A DNA stretch of 64,000 nt from Alistipes excrementigallinarum (GCA_019112825.1 DXIP01000022.1:62001-126000); one strand, 5' to 3'. Numbered from the stretch's first letter, positions 52,207-60,076 are shown. Translations and numbers: made by a program. Notes: generated by a model from the sequence alone, not told the origin.

Positions 52207-52323
52207 CTTCCTTCCGGCCCCTTTTCGGCTCCCTTCCTTGATCCTCTTCCTTGGCCCTCTTCCTTGGTCCGCTTCCTCGGCCCTTTTCTTCGATTCACTC
52301 CCTCGGTCCCTTTCTGTGGTCCG
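52207..52323. repeat. degenerate 13-bp minisatellite, about 8-9 units
   Basis: From 52233 to 52323 seven consecutive 13-base units fit CTTCCTTGGTCCT (for example cttccttgatcct, cttccttggccct, cttccttggtccg, cttcctcggccct). One or two further diverged units precede them. The tract is pyrimidine-rich on the plus strand and purine-rich on the strand read by zapA and the 6S RNA. It begins about 27 bases after the zapA stop and ends about 110 bases before the 6S start. Thirteen is not a multiple of three and no family-like protein is encoded. Confidence 0.75.
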
Positions 52324-52349
52324 GAGGCTCTTTCGTTGCGGCCCCGGGG

Positions 52350-52655
52350 TCAGCGTTCGGGCTCCAGAGCGTTGAGGTAGCGGTCGAGCTCGTTGTCGAG
52401 CGCCGTCAGCCGCTTGAGGTCTTCATCGCCCACTTCGCGGCTCTGCTTCAGGTCGAGCAGCGCAATGGCGAACTTGAGCGCCGCCATCCCCAGGTAGTCC
52501 TGGTCGGTCCAGCCCTGGAAGTTGTTCTGCTTGATGGAGGCTACGTACTGGTTGACCTCCTTCTCGGCAAGCCGGTACAACTCCTCCTTCTCGCTCTCGA
52601 TTTTGAACGAGTAGCTTTTGCCTGCCAGTTTGAGCTTTATTGCCTGCTGTGCCAT
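52350..52655 (-). CDS. zapA: cell division protein ZapA
   Basis: The 101-residue protein has the ZapA pattern: an N-terminal I-K-L-K-L-A-G-K-S-Y-x-F-x-I head, a Y-R-x-A-E-K-x-V-N-x-Y segment, an A-A-L-K-F-A-I-A-L-L-D-L helix and a C-terminal coiled coil. ZapA bundles FtsZ filaments at the division site. It starts 3 bases after the coiled-coil gene stop, and the 6S gene lies downstream. Confidence 0.9.
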   Translation of the reverse strand: MAQQAIKLKLAGKSYSFKIESEKEELYRLAEKEVNQYVASIKQNNFQGWTDQDYLGMAALKFAIALLDLKQSREVGDEDLKRLTALDNELDRYLNALEPER

Positions 52656-52658
52656 CGG

Positions 52659-52982
52659 TTATTTCGTTGCCTGCCGCTCTTCGGCGCCCGTTTCGGGTTG
52701 TCGGAGCAGGGCGATGCACTTGTCTACCTCCCGCATAAGACGGTTTACGCGTGCCCGCGCCTTCTCTCTGCCGCCATCCCCTCCGGCCAGACCCTCCGCA
52801 AGCTGCGCCCGCGCCAACTCGGCATCGAGCACGCGGATGCGCTCCTTCAGCGCACGGTTCTCGGCCTTCAGCGCGTCCCGCTCCGCGGTCAGCTCCCGGT
52901 TGAGCCGCACGGCGTCGCGGTGCTCGCCCATGAGCTGTCTGACACGGGCTTCTATGTTTACTATCACGCTCTTGTCGGCCAT
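52659..52982 (-). CDS. ZapB-like coiled-coil cell division protein
   Basis: Starting at MADKSVIVNIEARVRQL (107 residues) behind a consensus promoter. Residues about 15-65 are an unbroken, charged heptad coiled coil (L-x-x-E-x-x-A-L-K-A-E-N-x-A-L-K-E-R-I). The tail has a second short helical segment with VNRLMREVDKCIALL. Its close coupling to zapA and small coiled-coil nature suggest a ZapB-like divisome partner. Sequence alone does not prove the family. Confidence 0.7.
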   Translation of the reverse strand: MADKSVIVNIEARVRQLMGEHRDAVRLNRELTAERDALKAENRALKERIRVLDAELARAQLAEGLAGGDGGREKARARVNRLMREVDKCIALLRQPETGAEERQATK

Positions 52983-53011
52983 GGTCGTCGGAATGGATGA
53001 CTTTCGCAATT

Positions 53012-53043
53012 CAAAGGTATGCAAAAGAACGGGAAAAAGCAAA
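53012..53043 (-). promoter_or_regulatory. consensus promoter of zapB-like-zapA-6S
   Basis: On the minus strand TTTG at 53043-53040, 20 bases, then TACCTTTG at 53019-53012; about 30-base leader. The -33 element ends 5 bases from the rimO stop codon. Confidence 0.78.
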
Positions 53044-53047
53044 TTTT

Positions 53048-54346
53048 TTATGCCTCCGCGCGCTCGCCGTAGAGGTCGTATTCGGCTGCCGAGACGATGC
53101 GTACGGGGTAGAAGTGCCCCCGCAGCATGCGGCCCCCGGCGGCCGGAATCAGAATCTCCTGGTCCACCTCGGGCGAGTCGTACTGCGAGCGGCCGACGTA
53201 GTAGTCGCCCTGGCGCGAGTCAATGATGACGCGGCCGGTGCGGCCCACGCGGCGGAGGTTGTTCTCGAGCGATATTTCGCGCTGGAGCGTCATGATGCGC
53301 TCGACGCGCTGCTGCTTGACCTCGTCGGGGACGTCGTCCCTGAGCTCGAGCGCCGAGTAGGTCCCCTCCTCCTCGGAGTAGGCGAAGACGCCGAGCCGCT
53401 CGAAGCGGATGTCGCGCACGAACTGCAGCAGCTCCTCGAAATCCTCCTCCGTCTCGCCGGGGTAGCCCACCAGCAGCGTCGTGCGCAGCGCGATGTCGGG
53501 AATGCGCGTGCGCAGCCTGCGGATGAGCTCGTAGGCCTCGGCCTTGGTGTGGTGGCGCTTCATGGCCGTGAGCTGGCGGTCGGAGATGTGCTGGAAGGGG
53601 ATGTCGAGGTATTTGCAGATTTTCGGCTCGCTGGCCATCACCTCGATGACCTCCTCGGGGAAGCCCGTGGGGTAGGCGTAGTGGAGCCGTATCCACTCGA
53701 GCCCCTCGATGCGGCAGAGTTCGCGGAGCAACTCGGCCAGCCGGCGGCGGCCGTAGAGGTCGATGCCGTAGTAGGTCGTGTCCTGGGCGATGACCATCAG
53801 CTCCTTCACGCCTCCGGCGGCGAGCTTGCGCGCCTCCTCCAGCAGCTGCTCCATCGGCACCGAGACGTGCGGGCCGCGGATGAGCGGAATGGCGCAGTAG
53901 CCGCAGCGCCAGTTGCACCCCTCCGAAATCTTGAGGTAGGCGTAGTGGCGCGGCGTGGTCAGGTGACGCTCGGTGGCCAGCTCCTCCCCCTCGGGGGCGC
54001 CCAGCGCGCGGGCGATGCCCGTCCAGTCGCGGGCGCCGAAGAAGTCGTCGACCTCGGGCAGCTCGGCCCGCAGCTCGTCGGCGTAGCGCTCCGAGAGGCA
54101 GCCGATGACGAAGAGCCGCTCGATTTTGCCCGCCTTCTTGGCCGCCGCCGCACGGAGTATCATGTCGACGGACTCCTGCTTGGCGTCGCCGATGAATCCG
54201 CAGGTGTTGATGACCACGACCTTGGCGTCGGTCCGGTCGCTGTCGAAGACCACTTCGTAGCCCGCCGCCTCGAGGCGGGCCATCAGATGTTCGCTGTCCA
54301 CCGTATTTTTCGAACAGCCGAGCGTGATGACGTTGATTTTGCGCAT
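53048..54346 (-). CDS. rimO: ribosomal protein S12 methylthiotransferase
   Basis: I start at MRKINVITLGCSKNTVDSEHLM (432 residues); upstream codons are chance. The UPF0004 domain has its three cluster cysteines (GCSKN, NTCGF, GCLSE), the radical-SAM motif is CNWRCGYC within SEGCNWRCGYCAIP, and a C-terminal TRAM domain covers about the last 65 residues. The enzyme adds a methylthio group to an aspartate of ribosomal protein S12. It follows ftsY after 49 bases in the same direction. Confidence 0.95.
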   Translation of the reverse strand: MRKINVITLGCSKNTVDSEHLMARLEAAGYEVVFDSDRTDAKVVVINTCGFIGDAKQESVDMILRAAAAKKAGKIERLFVIGCLSERYADELRAELPEVDDFFGARDWTGIARALGAPEGEELATERHLTTPRHYAYLKISEGCNWRCGYCAIPLIRGPHVSVPMEQLLEEARKLAAGGVKELMVIAQDTTYYGIDLYGRRRLAELLRELCRIEGLEWIRLHYAYPTGFPEEVIEVMASEPKICKYLDIPFQHISDRQLTAMKRHHTKAEAYELIRRLRTRIPDIALRTTLLVGYPGETEEDFEELLQFVRDIRFERLGVFAYSEEEGTYSALELRDDVPDEVKQQRVERIMTLQREISLENNLRRVGRTGRVIIDSRQGDYYVGRSQYDSPEVDQEILIPAAGGRMLRGHFYPVRIVSAAEYDLYGERAEA

Positions 54347-54395
54347 CGTTGTTTCTCTCGTATTGAGGTTTGCATGCCGGCGTGCCGGCCGGGCG

Positions 54396-55409
54396 CTATT
54401 TTGCGGGTGCGCCCTGCTTCCCGTCGCCGAACAGCGCGTCGACGAACTCGCGGCGGTCGAAGATGCGCAGCTGGTCGATGCCCTCGCCGATGCCGATGTA
54501 GCGCACCGGGATGCGGAACTGGTCGCTGATGCCGATGACCACGCCCCCCTTGGCCGTGCCGTCGAGCTTGGTGATGGCCAGCGAGGTGACCTTCGTCGCC
54601 TGGGTGAACTGCTTGGCCTGCTCAAAGGCGTTCTGTCCCGTCGAGCCGTCGAGCACGAGCATCACCTCGTGCGGCGCGTCGGGGATGACCTTCGACATGA
54701 CGTTGCGGATTTTCGTCAGCTCGTTCATCAGGCCGATTTTGTTGTGCAGACGGCCCGCCGTGTCGATGAGCACCACGTCGGCGCCGTTGGCCTTGGCCGA
54801 CTTGAGCGTATCGAAGGCCACCGAGGCGGGGTCGGAGCCCATCTCCTGGCGAATCATCGTCGCCCCGGCGCGCTCGGCCCAGACGGCCAGCTGGTCGATG
54901 GCCGCGGCGCGGAAGGTGTCCGCCGCGCCGATGTAGACCTTGCGTCCCATGCGGGTAAGCTGGGCGGCCAGCTTGCCGATGGTGGTGGTCTTGCCCGCGC
55001 CGTTGACGCCGACGACCATCACCACGTAGGGCTCGCCCTTGCGCACGTCGAGGCCGAAGTTCTCGGCCGAGCCCACCGACTGTTCGAGCAGGTCGGCAAT
55101 CTCCTCTCGCAGAATCTTCTGCAGCTCCGAGGCGTTCATGTATTTGTCGCGCGCCACGCGCTTCTCGATGCGGTCGATGATTTTGACGGTCGTCTCCACC
55201 CCCACGTCGGAGGTGATGAGCACCTCCTCCAGGTTGTCGAGCACCTCCGAGTCGATGGTCGAGCGTCCGGCCACGGCGCGCGCCAGCTTCGAAAAGAGGC
55301 CCGTCTTGGTCTTCTCGAGTCCGGCGGTGAGCTCCTCGCGCTGCTGTTCAGCCTGCTCGGGAGCGGCTTCGGCGGACTGTTTCTTCTTGAAAATGTCGAA
55401 AAATCCCAT
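54396..55409 (-). CDS. ftsY: signal recognition particle receptor FtsY
   Basis: Starting at MGFFDIFKKKQ (337 residues). A short acidic/Gln-rich A region precedes the N domain (about 40-115) and the G domain with P-loop GVNGAGKTTTIGKLA, DTFRAAA, DTAGRLHN and TKLDGTAKGG. FtsY receives SRP-ribosome complexes at the inner membrane and hands them to the translocon. The initial amphipathic MGFFDIF may touch the membrane. It leads the ftsY-rimO unit. Confidence 0.97.
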   Translation of the reverse strand: MGFFDIFKKKQSAEAAPEQAEQQREELTAGLEKTKTGLFSKLARAVAGRSTIDSEVLDNLEEVLITSDVGVETTVKIIDRIEKRVARDKYMNASELQKILREEIADLLEQSVGSAENFGLDVRKGEPYVVMVVGVNGAGKTTTIGKLAAQLTRMGRKVYIGAADTFRAAAIDQLAVWAERAGATMIRQEMGSDPASVAFDTLKSAKANGADVVLIDTAGRLHNKIGLMNELTKIRNVMSKVIPDAPHEVMLVLDGSTGQNAFEQAKQFTQATKVTSLAITKLDGTAKGGVVIGISDQFRIPVRYIGIGEGIDQLRIFDRREFVDALFGDGKQGAPAK

Positions 55410-55426
55410 TCTGTAGATGTTTTGTG

Positions 55427-55458
55427 CAAAGATAATACCCTGCGCGCGCAAAACCAAA
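55427..55458 (-). promoter_or_regulatory. ftsY-rimO promoter
   Basis: On the minus strand TTTG at 55458-55455, 20 bases, then TATCTTTG at 55434-55427; about an 18-base gap to the ATG. Confidence 0.7.
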
Positions 55459-55531
55459 CAAATGCCGGTCGAGAGGGCCCGCTTTTTCGGTCGGGAAGGC
55501 GGCCCGGGCGGCGAGGTTTGCGAAAAAACGC

Positions 55532-55539
55532 TATCTTTG
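55532..55539 (+). promoter_or_regulatory. -7 box of the proline-linker secreted protein gene
   Basis: TATCTTTG, 23 bases before the ATG at 55563. The -33 element is unclear. Confidence 0.5.
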
Positions 55540-55562
55540 TCAGAAACAACCATTCGCAAACG

Positions 55563-56627
55563 ATGAAACGTGCACTCATCTGCCTGGTGGCGCTGCTCTT
55601 CGGAGGGCTCTCGCTGGCCGGGGCGCAGGACCTGCTGGTCCGTCGCGACGGACAGCGGCTGAAGGTCCTCGTCACGGAGATTTCACCCGAAACGGTGCGC
55701 TACAAGCGCTTCACGAACCCCGACGGTCCGACCTACGTGCTGCCCGTCGGCGAGGTCAGCTACATCGAATATCCCAACGGCGAGCGGGATGAATTTGCCC
55801 CGACCCCAACTCCGGCTCCGGTTGCTCCGGCTGCCCCGACACCGGACTCTGCCCCGACACCGGACTCCGCTCCGACGTCCGCCCCGGTCACGGTGCCTGC
55901 TCCGGTCCCGGCTCCGATTTCTACACCGGTCGCTCCTGCTACCCCGACTCCGGCTCCCGTTCCGGCTGCGCCGGCGGATGGCCCGCAGCCGGAGCCGCAG
56001 TTGCAACCGGAGCCCCAACCTCAACCGGAGCCTCAGCCGCAACCACAGCCGGAGCAGACCTCCGGCGTGCGCACGGTGCGCAGCTACCGGCCGGGTGACT
56101 ACTATGAAGTGGACGGTGTCGTGGGCGTCGTATGCGCCGTGACGGAGGACGGGCTGCACGGTTTGGTGCTCTCGCTCGACGAGCTCTTCCTGCCGTGGTG
56201 CCTGCTGCACAAGGAGCGGCTGCAGACGGTGGGGGCCGATTCGCGCGATGACGGGCGAAAAAACATGGAGGCTGTGGCCCGGGTCATCGAACGCGACGGG
56301 CTTGCGTGGTCCGACTTCCCGGCCTTCGAGTGGTGCCACCGCAAGGGCGAGGGGTGGTATCTGCCCGCCATCGACGAGCTGCTCACCCTGGGGCACAACT
56401 ACAACGGCGGCTCGCGCATGCGGCTCGACCGCGACGCCCGCGAGCGCTTCAACACCACGCTGCGGGAGCACGGCGGGCGGAAGCTCGACCGCTCCATCTA
56501 CTACCTCTCGTCGACCGAGATTGATGCCCGCCGGGTATGGATGAGCCATCTGGGGCTCGAACCGCCCTATTTGAACGAAATCCAGAAGGGTACGAAGTAC
56601 CTCGTGCGGGCGGTCCACCGCTTCTGA
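55563..56627 (+). CDS. secreted protein with Pro-rich linker and C-terminal DUF1566-like domain
   Basis: The ATG at 55563 gives 354 residues with a Sec signal (cleaved at about AGAQ21). Residues about 22-75 form a small beta domain with D-G-x-x-L-K-V-x-V-T-E-I-S-P-E-T-V-x-Y-K and a closing V-S-Y-I-E-Y-x-N-G, recurrent in Bacteroidetes exported proteins. A low-complexity linker follows (about 80-165: PTPDSAP and PQPEPQP repeats). The final 185 residues (YEVDGVVGVVCAV...GEGWYLPAIDELL...YLSSTE) resemble DUF1566/Lcl-type C-terminal domains found in exported proteins. Function unknown. It has its own promoter and terminator. Confidence 0.72.
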   Translation: MKRALICLVALLFGGLSLAGAQDLLVRRDGQRLKVLVTEISPETVRYKRFTNPDGPTYVLPVGEVSYIEYPNGERDEFAPTPTPAPVAPAAPTPDSAPTPDSAPTSAPVTVPAPVPAPISTPVAPATPTPAPVPAAPADGPQPEPQLQPEPQPQPEPQPQPQPEQTSGVRTVRSYRPGDYYEVDGVVGVVCAVTEDGLHGLVLSLDELFLPWCLLHKERLQTVGADSRDDGRKNMEAVARVIERDGLAWSDFPAFEWCHRKGEGWYLPAIDELLTLGHNYNGGSRMRLDRDARERFNTTLREHGGRKLDRSIYYLSSTEIDARRVWMSHLGLEPPYLNEIQKGTKYLVRAVHRF

Positions 56628-56661
56628 TGCGGCTGCGGCGGCCTGGTCTGCATGATGCGAC

Positions 56662-56704
56662 GGAGGTCGGCACACCCCGAAGGTGTGCCGACCTCCTGTT
56701 TTTC
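56662..56704 (+). terminator. terminator of the proline-linker protein gene
   Basis: A stem of about 15 pairs (ggaggtcggcacacc / ggtgtgccgacctcc) is followed by TGTTTTTC. Confidence 0.88.
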
Positions 56705-56732
56705 AGCGTATCGGTCCTCGACCTGCTTCGAT

Positions 56733-57821
56733 TCAGTTCTGCTCCTCGCGCCGGGCGTATTCCGAGAAGTCGCAGCCGTAGTTCTCGTGGAGGTAGTCGT
56801 CCAGCTCGTCGGCCTTGAGGGCCAGCCCCGTCAGTTCGCGGCCGATGCGCGGCGCCTCGTCCGAGAAGATGTCGGTCAGGTGGACCCGGTAGGCGATGTA
56901 AATCTGGTTCTCCTCGAGCCCCAGCTTGTAGGGGGCCACGTCGGCCGAGAGCAGGTAGGTGAGCACCGGTTCAAGGTCGCGTTTGGGCAGGATGTTGATG
57001 GGCGAGGTGCAGAAGAGGTAGGAGTCCTCGTAGACGAAGAGTCGGATTTCGGAGCTCCCCTTGTGGAAGCGCCACGACTCCTGTCCGATGCGGGCCAGCA
57101 CGGGGTCGACCCCCATTGCGGCAATCGCCTTTTCGCAGAACTGCGCCAGGTCGGTGAGCCCCCGCTCGCGGAAGACCCCCTCGGGCAGCCGCACGCCGCA
57201 GCTGGGGCAGTACTCCTCCTCGCCGGCGATGAACTCGTCGCAGCCGGGGCACTGCACTCGGTAGGTCGTCGCGTCGAGTTCGCCCGTGCGCTCGAGCATC
57301 GGGCGGAGGGCATCGACCGGGATGCCGAAGCCCATGTTGTCGGCATCGGTGAGCTTGCTCACCGTGATGGCGATGACCTCGTTGCGGAGGTTGAGCATCG
57401 GGCCGCCGCTGTTGCCGGGGTTGACCGCCGCGTCGGTCTGGATGTAGTGGCTCCCCTCCATCAGCTGGTCGGGCGAGGAGATGCTCCCCTCGGTGAGGGT
57501 GAAGGGCATGCCGAAGGGGTAGCCCGCCACGCGGATTTTGTCGCCGATGAGGGGCTCCTCTGTGGCGAGGGTCAGCTCGGGCAGCGCCGAGAAGTCCCCC
57601 TCGGCGGCCAGCAGCGCAATGTCGCGGGCCGGGTTGGCCAGCACGACGTGGGCCCGCCACGCGCGGCGGTCGTTGTCCTGCAGGGCGACCGTGTGGAACC
57701 CCTCGATGACGTGGTAGTTGGTCACGAAGAGGTTGTGGCGCTTCAGGTAGAAGCAGCTTCCCGAACCGCCGGCATGGTTGACCTTCAGCACGGCGGCATA
57801 GAGCGAATTGCGGTCAGTCAT
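56733..57821 (-). CDS. trypsin-like protease with zinc ribbon and YbjN-like C-terminus
   Basis: This 362-residue protein has no signal peptide, so it is probably cytoplasmic, unusual for a DegP-like protease. The chymotrypsin-fold domain (1-185) has the complete triad: H37 (NYHVI), D67 (ARDIAL) and S138 (PGNSGGP). There is no PDZ domain. A short zinc ribbon follows (C191-x2-C194, C205-x2-C208). Residues about 222-355 match the pattern of YbjN/T3S-chaperone-like folds (ILPK...VLTYLLS, Y-K-L-G-L, Y-I-A-Y-R-V, K-A-D-E-L-D-D-Y-L). The start codon overlaps the stop of the upstream gene. Substrate unknown; the layout suggests a chaperone-guided protease. Confidence 0.82.
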   Translation of the reverse strand: MTDRNSLYAAVLKVNHAGGSGSCFYLKRHNLFVTNYHVIEGFHTVALQDNDRRAWRAHVVLANPARDIALLAAEGDFSALPELTLATEEPLIGDKIRVAGYPFGMPFTLTEGSISSPDQLMEGSHYIQTDAAVNPGNSGGPMLNLRNEVIAITVSKLTDADNMGFGIPVDALRPMLERTGELDATTYRVQCPGCDEFIAGEEEYCPSCGVRLPEGVFRERGLTDLAQFCEKAIAAMGVDPVLARIGQESWRFHKGSSEIRLFVYEDSYLFCTSPINILPKRDLEPVLTYLLSADVAPYKLGLEENQIYIAYRVHLTDIFSDEAPRIGRELTGLALKADELDDYLHENYGCDFSEYARREEQN

Positions 57822-59194
57822 CGTTCGGTCTGTTTAGGGTCGGGGCGCTCCGCGGCGCCGGCGGCGTCCGGGGCTTCCGTTCCGTGGATGCGTTGTTTCA
57901 TGTAGCGCTCCAGAAAACCGCTCTGGAGCAGGACGCCGGTCATGGCTTCGCGCTGCAGCGGCGTGGGTTCCGCGGCGCCGGCCTCCGTGTCGGGTGCCTC
58001 CGATGCGGACGCCTCGCCCGACGGGGCTGCTTCGCCGGCCGAGGCCTTCGCCGACGGGTCGTCGTCGCCATCCTCCTCTTCGCCGAAGTCGCCCTCCATG
58101 ATGCACTCCATGGCGTCGTTGAGCAGCGGCGCGGCCTCCTCGAGCGGCCGCGAGGCGCTTTGGGCAAGCGCCTGCGAGATGACGGCGTCGACCTGCTCCG
58201 GCACGTCGCTGTTGTAGTACATCTCGTAGAACTTGTAGACGGTCGAGAGGCAGCAGACGGCGTAATCCTTGCGTTCGAGCGCTTCGGCGCACCGTGCGGC
58301 GCTCTCCGAGAAGGCGTCCTGGATGCTCTTGAGTGTGGCGCGGCTCTTCTCGGGAATGAAGGTCTCGATGCGGTAGAGCCCCTCGGCGAGCTCCTCGTCG
58401 CTCATGGCGCCGAGCGTGCGGGCGAACGAGCAGCCGCGCGAGACCACCTCCGGAAGGGGAATGTCCTCGCGGTCGAGTTCGTGGATGGCGCGGTCGAGCT
58501 GGTTGAGCAGCTGCCCCTGCGGCCGGGCGAGGTAGCAGATGCGCAGCAGCGTCGTGGCGATGATGTTCCATGCGTAGCCGTAGTTGCGCTCGTTCTGGAA
58601 GGCAGCGGCTTCGCGCAGCCCCTCGTCGCAGGCGGCGCGAATCGCGCCGCAGAGGCGGGCGACCATCTCCGCGTCGTAGCGCTCGATGCGGGGCTCGCAG
58701 ATGCGGCGGGCGTGGAACTTGGTGACGAACTCGTCGTCGTAGCGGTCGCCCGTGTGGCAGATGTCGCGCAGCACGTAGTAGATTTTGGCGGGGTGGACGA
58801 GCGTCATCGGGCACTCGTATTCGAAGTAGAGGCGCTCGCCGCGCAGTACAATCCGCGGCAGGTCCATGCCGCAGATGTTGAGCACGGCGGCCTGGCGCAG
58901 CAGCGGGATGCGCCCCTTCCCGGGCAGTTCGAGGAAGGGGGCCTCGATGCGCAGCCGCCCGCCGTCGGTGCGGATGCGGACCACGATGGAGCCGTGGGGA
59001 ATCTCGAATGCGGTGGCATCGGCGTTGCCGTAGCGCGTGCGCAGCCCCTTGCCGATGAAGTCGAGCAGCGCGAGGAACGAGTCGCGGTAGCGTTTCTCGT
59101 TGAAGGCCTCCAGACTGCGGTCAAAGGCGTCGGGGTCGAGGCGGCTGGCCGTCGAGGGGATGACCGAGGGGGTGAATGTGAGGGTCTGTTTCAT
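57818..59194 (-). CDS. YbjN-like-fold protein of unknown function, partner of the protease
   Basis: I do not recognise a named family. Of 458 residues, about 20-170 look like a YbjN/T3S-chaperone-like module (R-Y-R-D-S-F-L-A-L-L-D, E-I-P-H-G-S-I-V-V-R-I, L-P-G-K...L-R-Q-A-A-V-L-N), similar to the C-terminal part of the downstream protease. The rest is alpha-helical (about 180-365), then an acidic/Ala-rich linker (EEEDGDDDP, about 370-420) and a short conserved-looking tail (PLQREAMTGVLLQSGFLERYMKQRI). The protease gene starts inside its stop codon, so a complex is likely. No signal peptide. Confidence 0.7.
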   Translation of the reverse strand: MKQTLTFTPSVIPSTASRLDPDAFDRSLEAFNEKRYRDSFLALLDFIGKGLRTRYGNADATAFEIPHGSIVVRIRTDGGRLRIEAPFLELPGKGRIPLLRQAAVLNICGMDLPRIVLRGERLYFEYECPMTLVHPAKIYYVLRDICHTGDRYDDEFVTKFHARRICEPRIERYDAEMVARLCGAIRAACDEGLREAAAFQNERNYGYAWNIIATTLLRICYLARPQGQLLNQLDRAIHELDREDIPLPEVVSRGCSFARTLGAMSDEELAEGLYRIETFIPEKSRATLKSIQDAFSESAARCAEALERKDYAVCCLSTVYKFYEMYYNSDVPEQVDAVISQALAQSASRPLEEAAPLLNDAMECIMEGDFGEEEDGDDDPSAKASAGEAAPSGEASASEAPDTEAGAAEPTPLQREAMTGVLLQSGFLERYMKQRIHGTEAPDAAGAAERPDPKQTER

Positions 59195-59228
59195 GGCAGT
59201 GTCGTGTGAGCGGACCCCGCTCTTTTCC

Positions 59229-59236
59229 CAAATATA
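59229..59236 (-). promoter_or_regulatory. -7 box of the YbjN-protease operon
   Basis: TATATTTG on the minus strand, about 35 bases before the ATG at 59194. Confidence 0.5.
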
Positions 59237-59273
59237 GCGATTTTTTGCGAGAAGATGCCGCCCGACCCCCTGA

Positions 59274-59308
59274 AAAACACAAAGGGCACCCCGTCGGGAT
59301 GCCCTTTG
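59274..59308 (-). terminator. terminator of rpmB-rpmG-DUF4295
   Basis: The minus-strand hairpin aaagggcatccc / ggggtgcccttt is followed by GTGTTTTTC. It lies about 25 bases after the DUF4295 gene and separates this operon from the YbjN-protease pair. Confidence 0.85.
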
Positions 59309-59332
59309 TATTTCGGATTTCTCCGGAAATAC

Positions 59333-59491
59333 TTATTTCTTCTCCTCGAAGAACGCCTTGATCTGGTCGTTGGCGATGATGCCCTCCTTGAACATGTAGG
59401 CACCCGTCTTCTCGGACTTGACCATCTTGATGCACTTGGTAAACTGTTTGCCCGTGCCGGTCTTCAGTGTTGCGACTACTTTCTTTGCCAT
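59333..59491 (-). CDS. DUF4295 small protein
   Basis: A 52-residue protein starting MAKKVVATLKTG and ending AFFEEKK, too short for long-ORF detection but clear by position and composition: basic N-terminus, KTGAYMFKEGII core. DUF4295 proteins occur in Bacteroidetes beside rpmB and rpmG and are probably ribosome-linked. The gene starts 13 bases after rpmG stops. Confidence 0.85.
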   Translation of the reverse strand: MAKKVVATLKTGTGKQFTKCIKMVKSEKTGAYMFKEGIIANDQIKAFFEEKK

Positions 59492-59504
59492 AACGCTTCA
59501 ATAA

Positions 59505-59687
59505 CTATTTGATTTCACGGTGAACGGTGACACGCTTCAGGAAGGGGTTGTACTTCTTGCGCTCCAGACGCTCGGGCGTGTTCTTCTTGTTCTTGGTGGT
59601 GATGTAACGGGACATTCCCGCAACGCCGCTCTCTTTCTGTTCGGTGCACTCGAGGATGACCTGAACTCTGTTGCCTTTCTTTGCCAT
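59505..59687 (-). CDS. rpmG: 50S ribosomal protein L33
   Basis: The 60-residue protein has the L33 pattern (ILECTE...Y-x-T-x-K-N-K-K-N-T-x-E-R-L-E-L-K-K-Y-N-P-like core). Only one of the possible zinc cysteines is present, so it is the zinc-free form. It starts 16 bases after rpmB stops. Confidence 0.95.
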   Translation of the reverse strand: MAKKGNRVQVILECTEQKESGVAGMSRYITTKNKKNTPERLERKKYNPFLKRVTVHREIK

Positions 59688-59703
59688 GTGTTACTCGGTT
59701 TTT

Positions 59704-59937
59704 TTAGTAGATGGTTTTGGCTGCGGCTGCCTCGCGCATTGCCACTGCAAGACCCTTCTTGTTAATCGTTTTCATGCCGGCTGCCGATACACGCAGGGTA
59801 ATCCAGCGGCCCTCTTCCTCGGACCAGAAGCGCTTGGTTTTCAGATTGGGACTGAACTTGCGCTTGGTCTTGTGGTGCGAGTGGGAAACGTTGTTGCCCA
59901 CAATCGCCACTTTGCCAGTGATTTCGCAAACTTTCAT
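59704..59937 (-). CDS. rpmB: 50S ribosomal protein L28
   Basis: Starting at MKVCEITGKVAIVGNNVSHSHHKTKRKF gives 77 residues, the usual L28 length. The SHSHHKTKR and R-V-S-A-A-G-M-K-T-I segments are diagnostic. The paired zinc cysteines of some L28 proteins are absent, matching the zinc-free L33. First gene of the three-gene ribosomal unit. Confidence 0.95.
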   Translation of the reverse strand: MKVCEITGKVAIVGNNVSHSHHKTKRKFSPNLKTKRFWSEEEGRWITLRVSAAGMKTINKKGLAVAMREAAAAKTIY

Positions 59938-59975
59938 CTTTGTGTTTTTTTGGTTAAAATCCCCGAAAGGGAGTG

Positions 59976-59983
59976 CAAATATA
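59976..59983 (-). promoter_or_regulatory. -7 box of rpmB-rpmG-DUF4295
   Basis: TATATTTG on the minus strand with a leader of about 35 bases. No close -33 match. Confidence 0.5.
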
Positions 59984-60076
59984 GTCAAAATTCGAGGAAT
60001 CTGCGCACAAATGTGCGGAATAATTCCTTTTGTTTTCGCAATATGCTGTTTGTCAGCGTGTTGTGTTTTGCGCCTG

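Noticed and set aside
52089..52298. A 69-codon Arg/Lys-rich minus-strand ORF across the 13-bp repeats
   Set aside because: Its basic composition comes from the purine-rich repeat read in one frame; the 13-base period shifts frame each unit and it runs into the 6S RNA.
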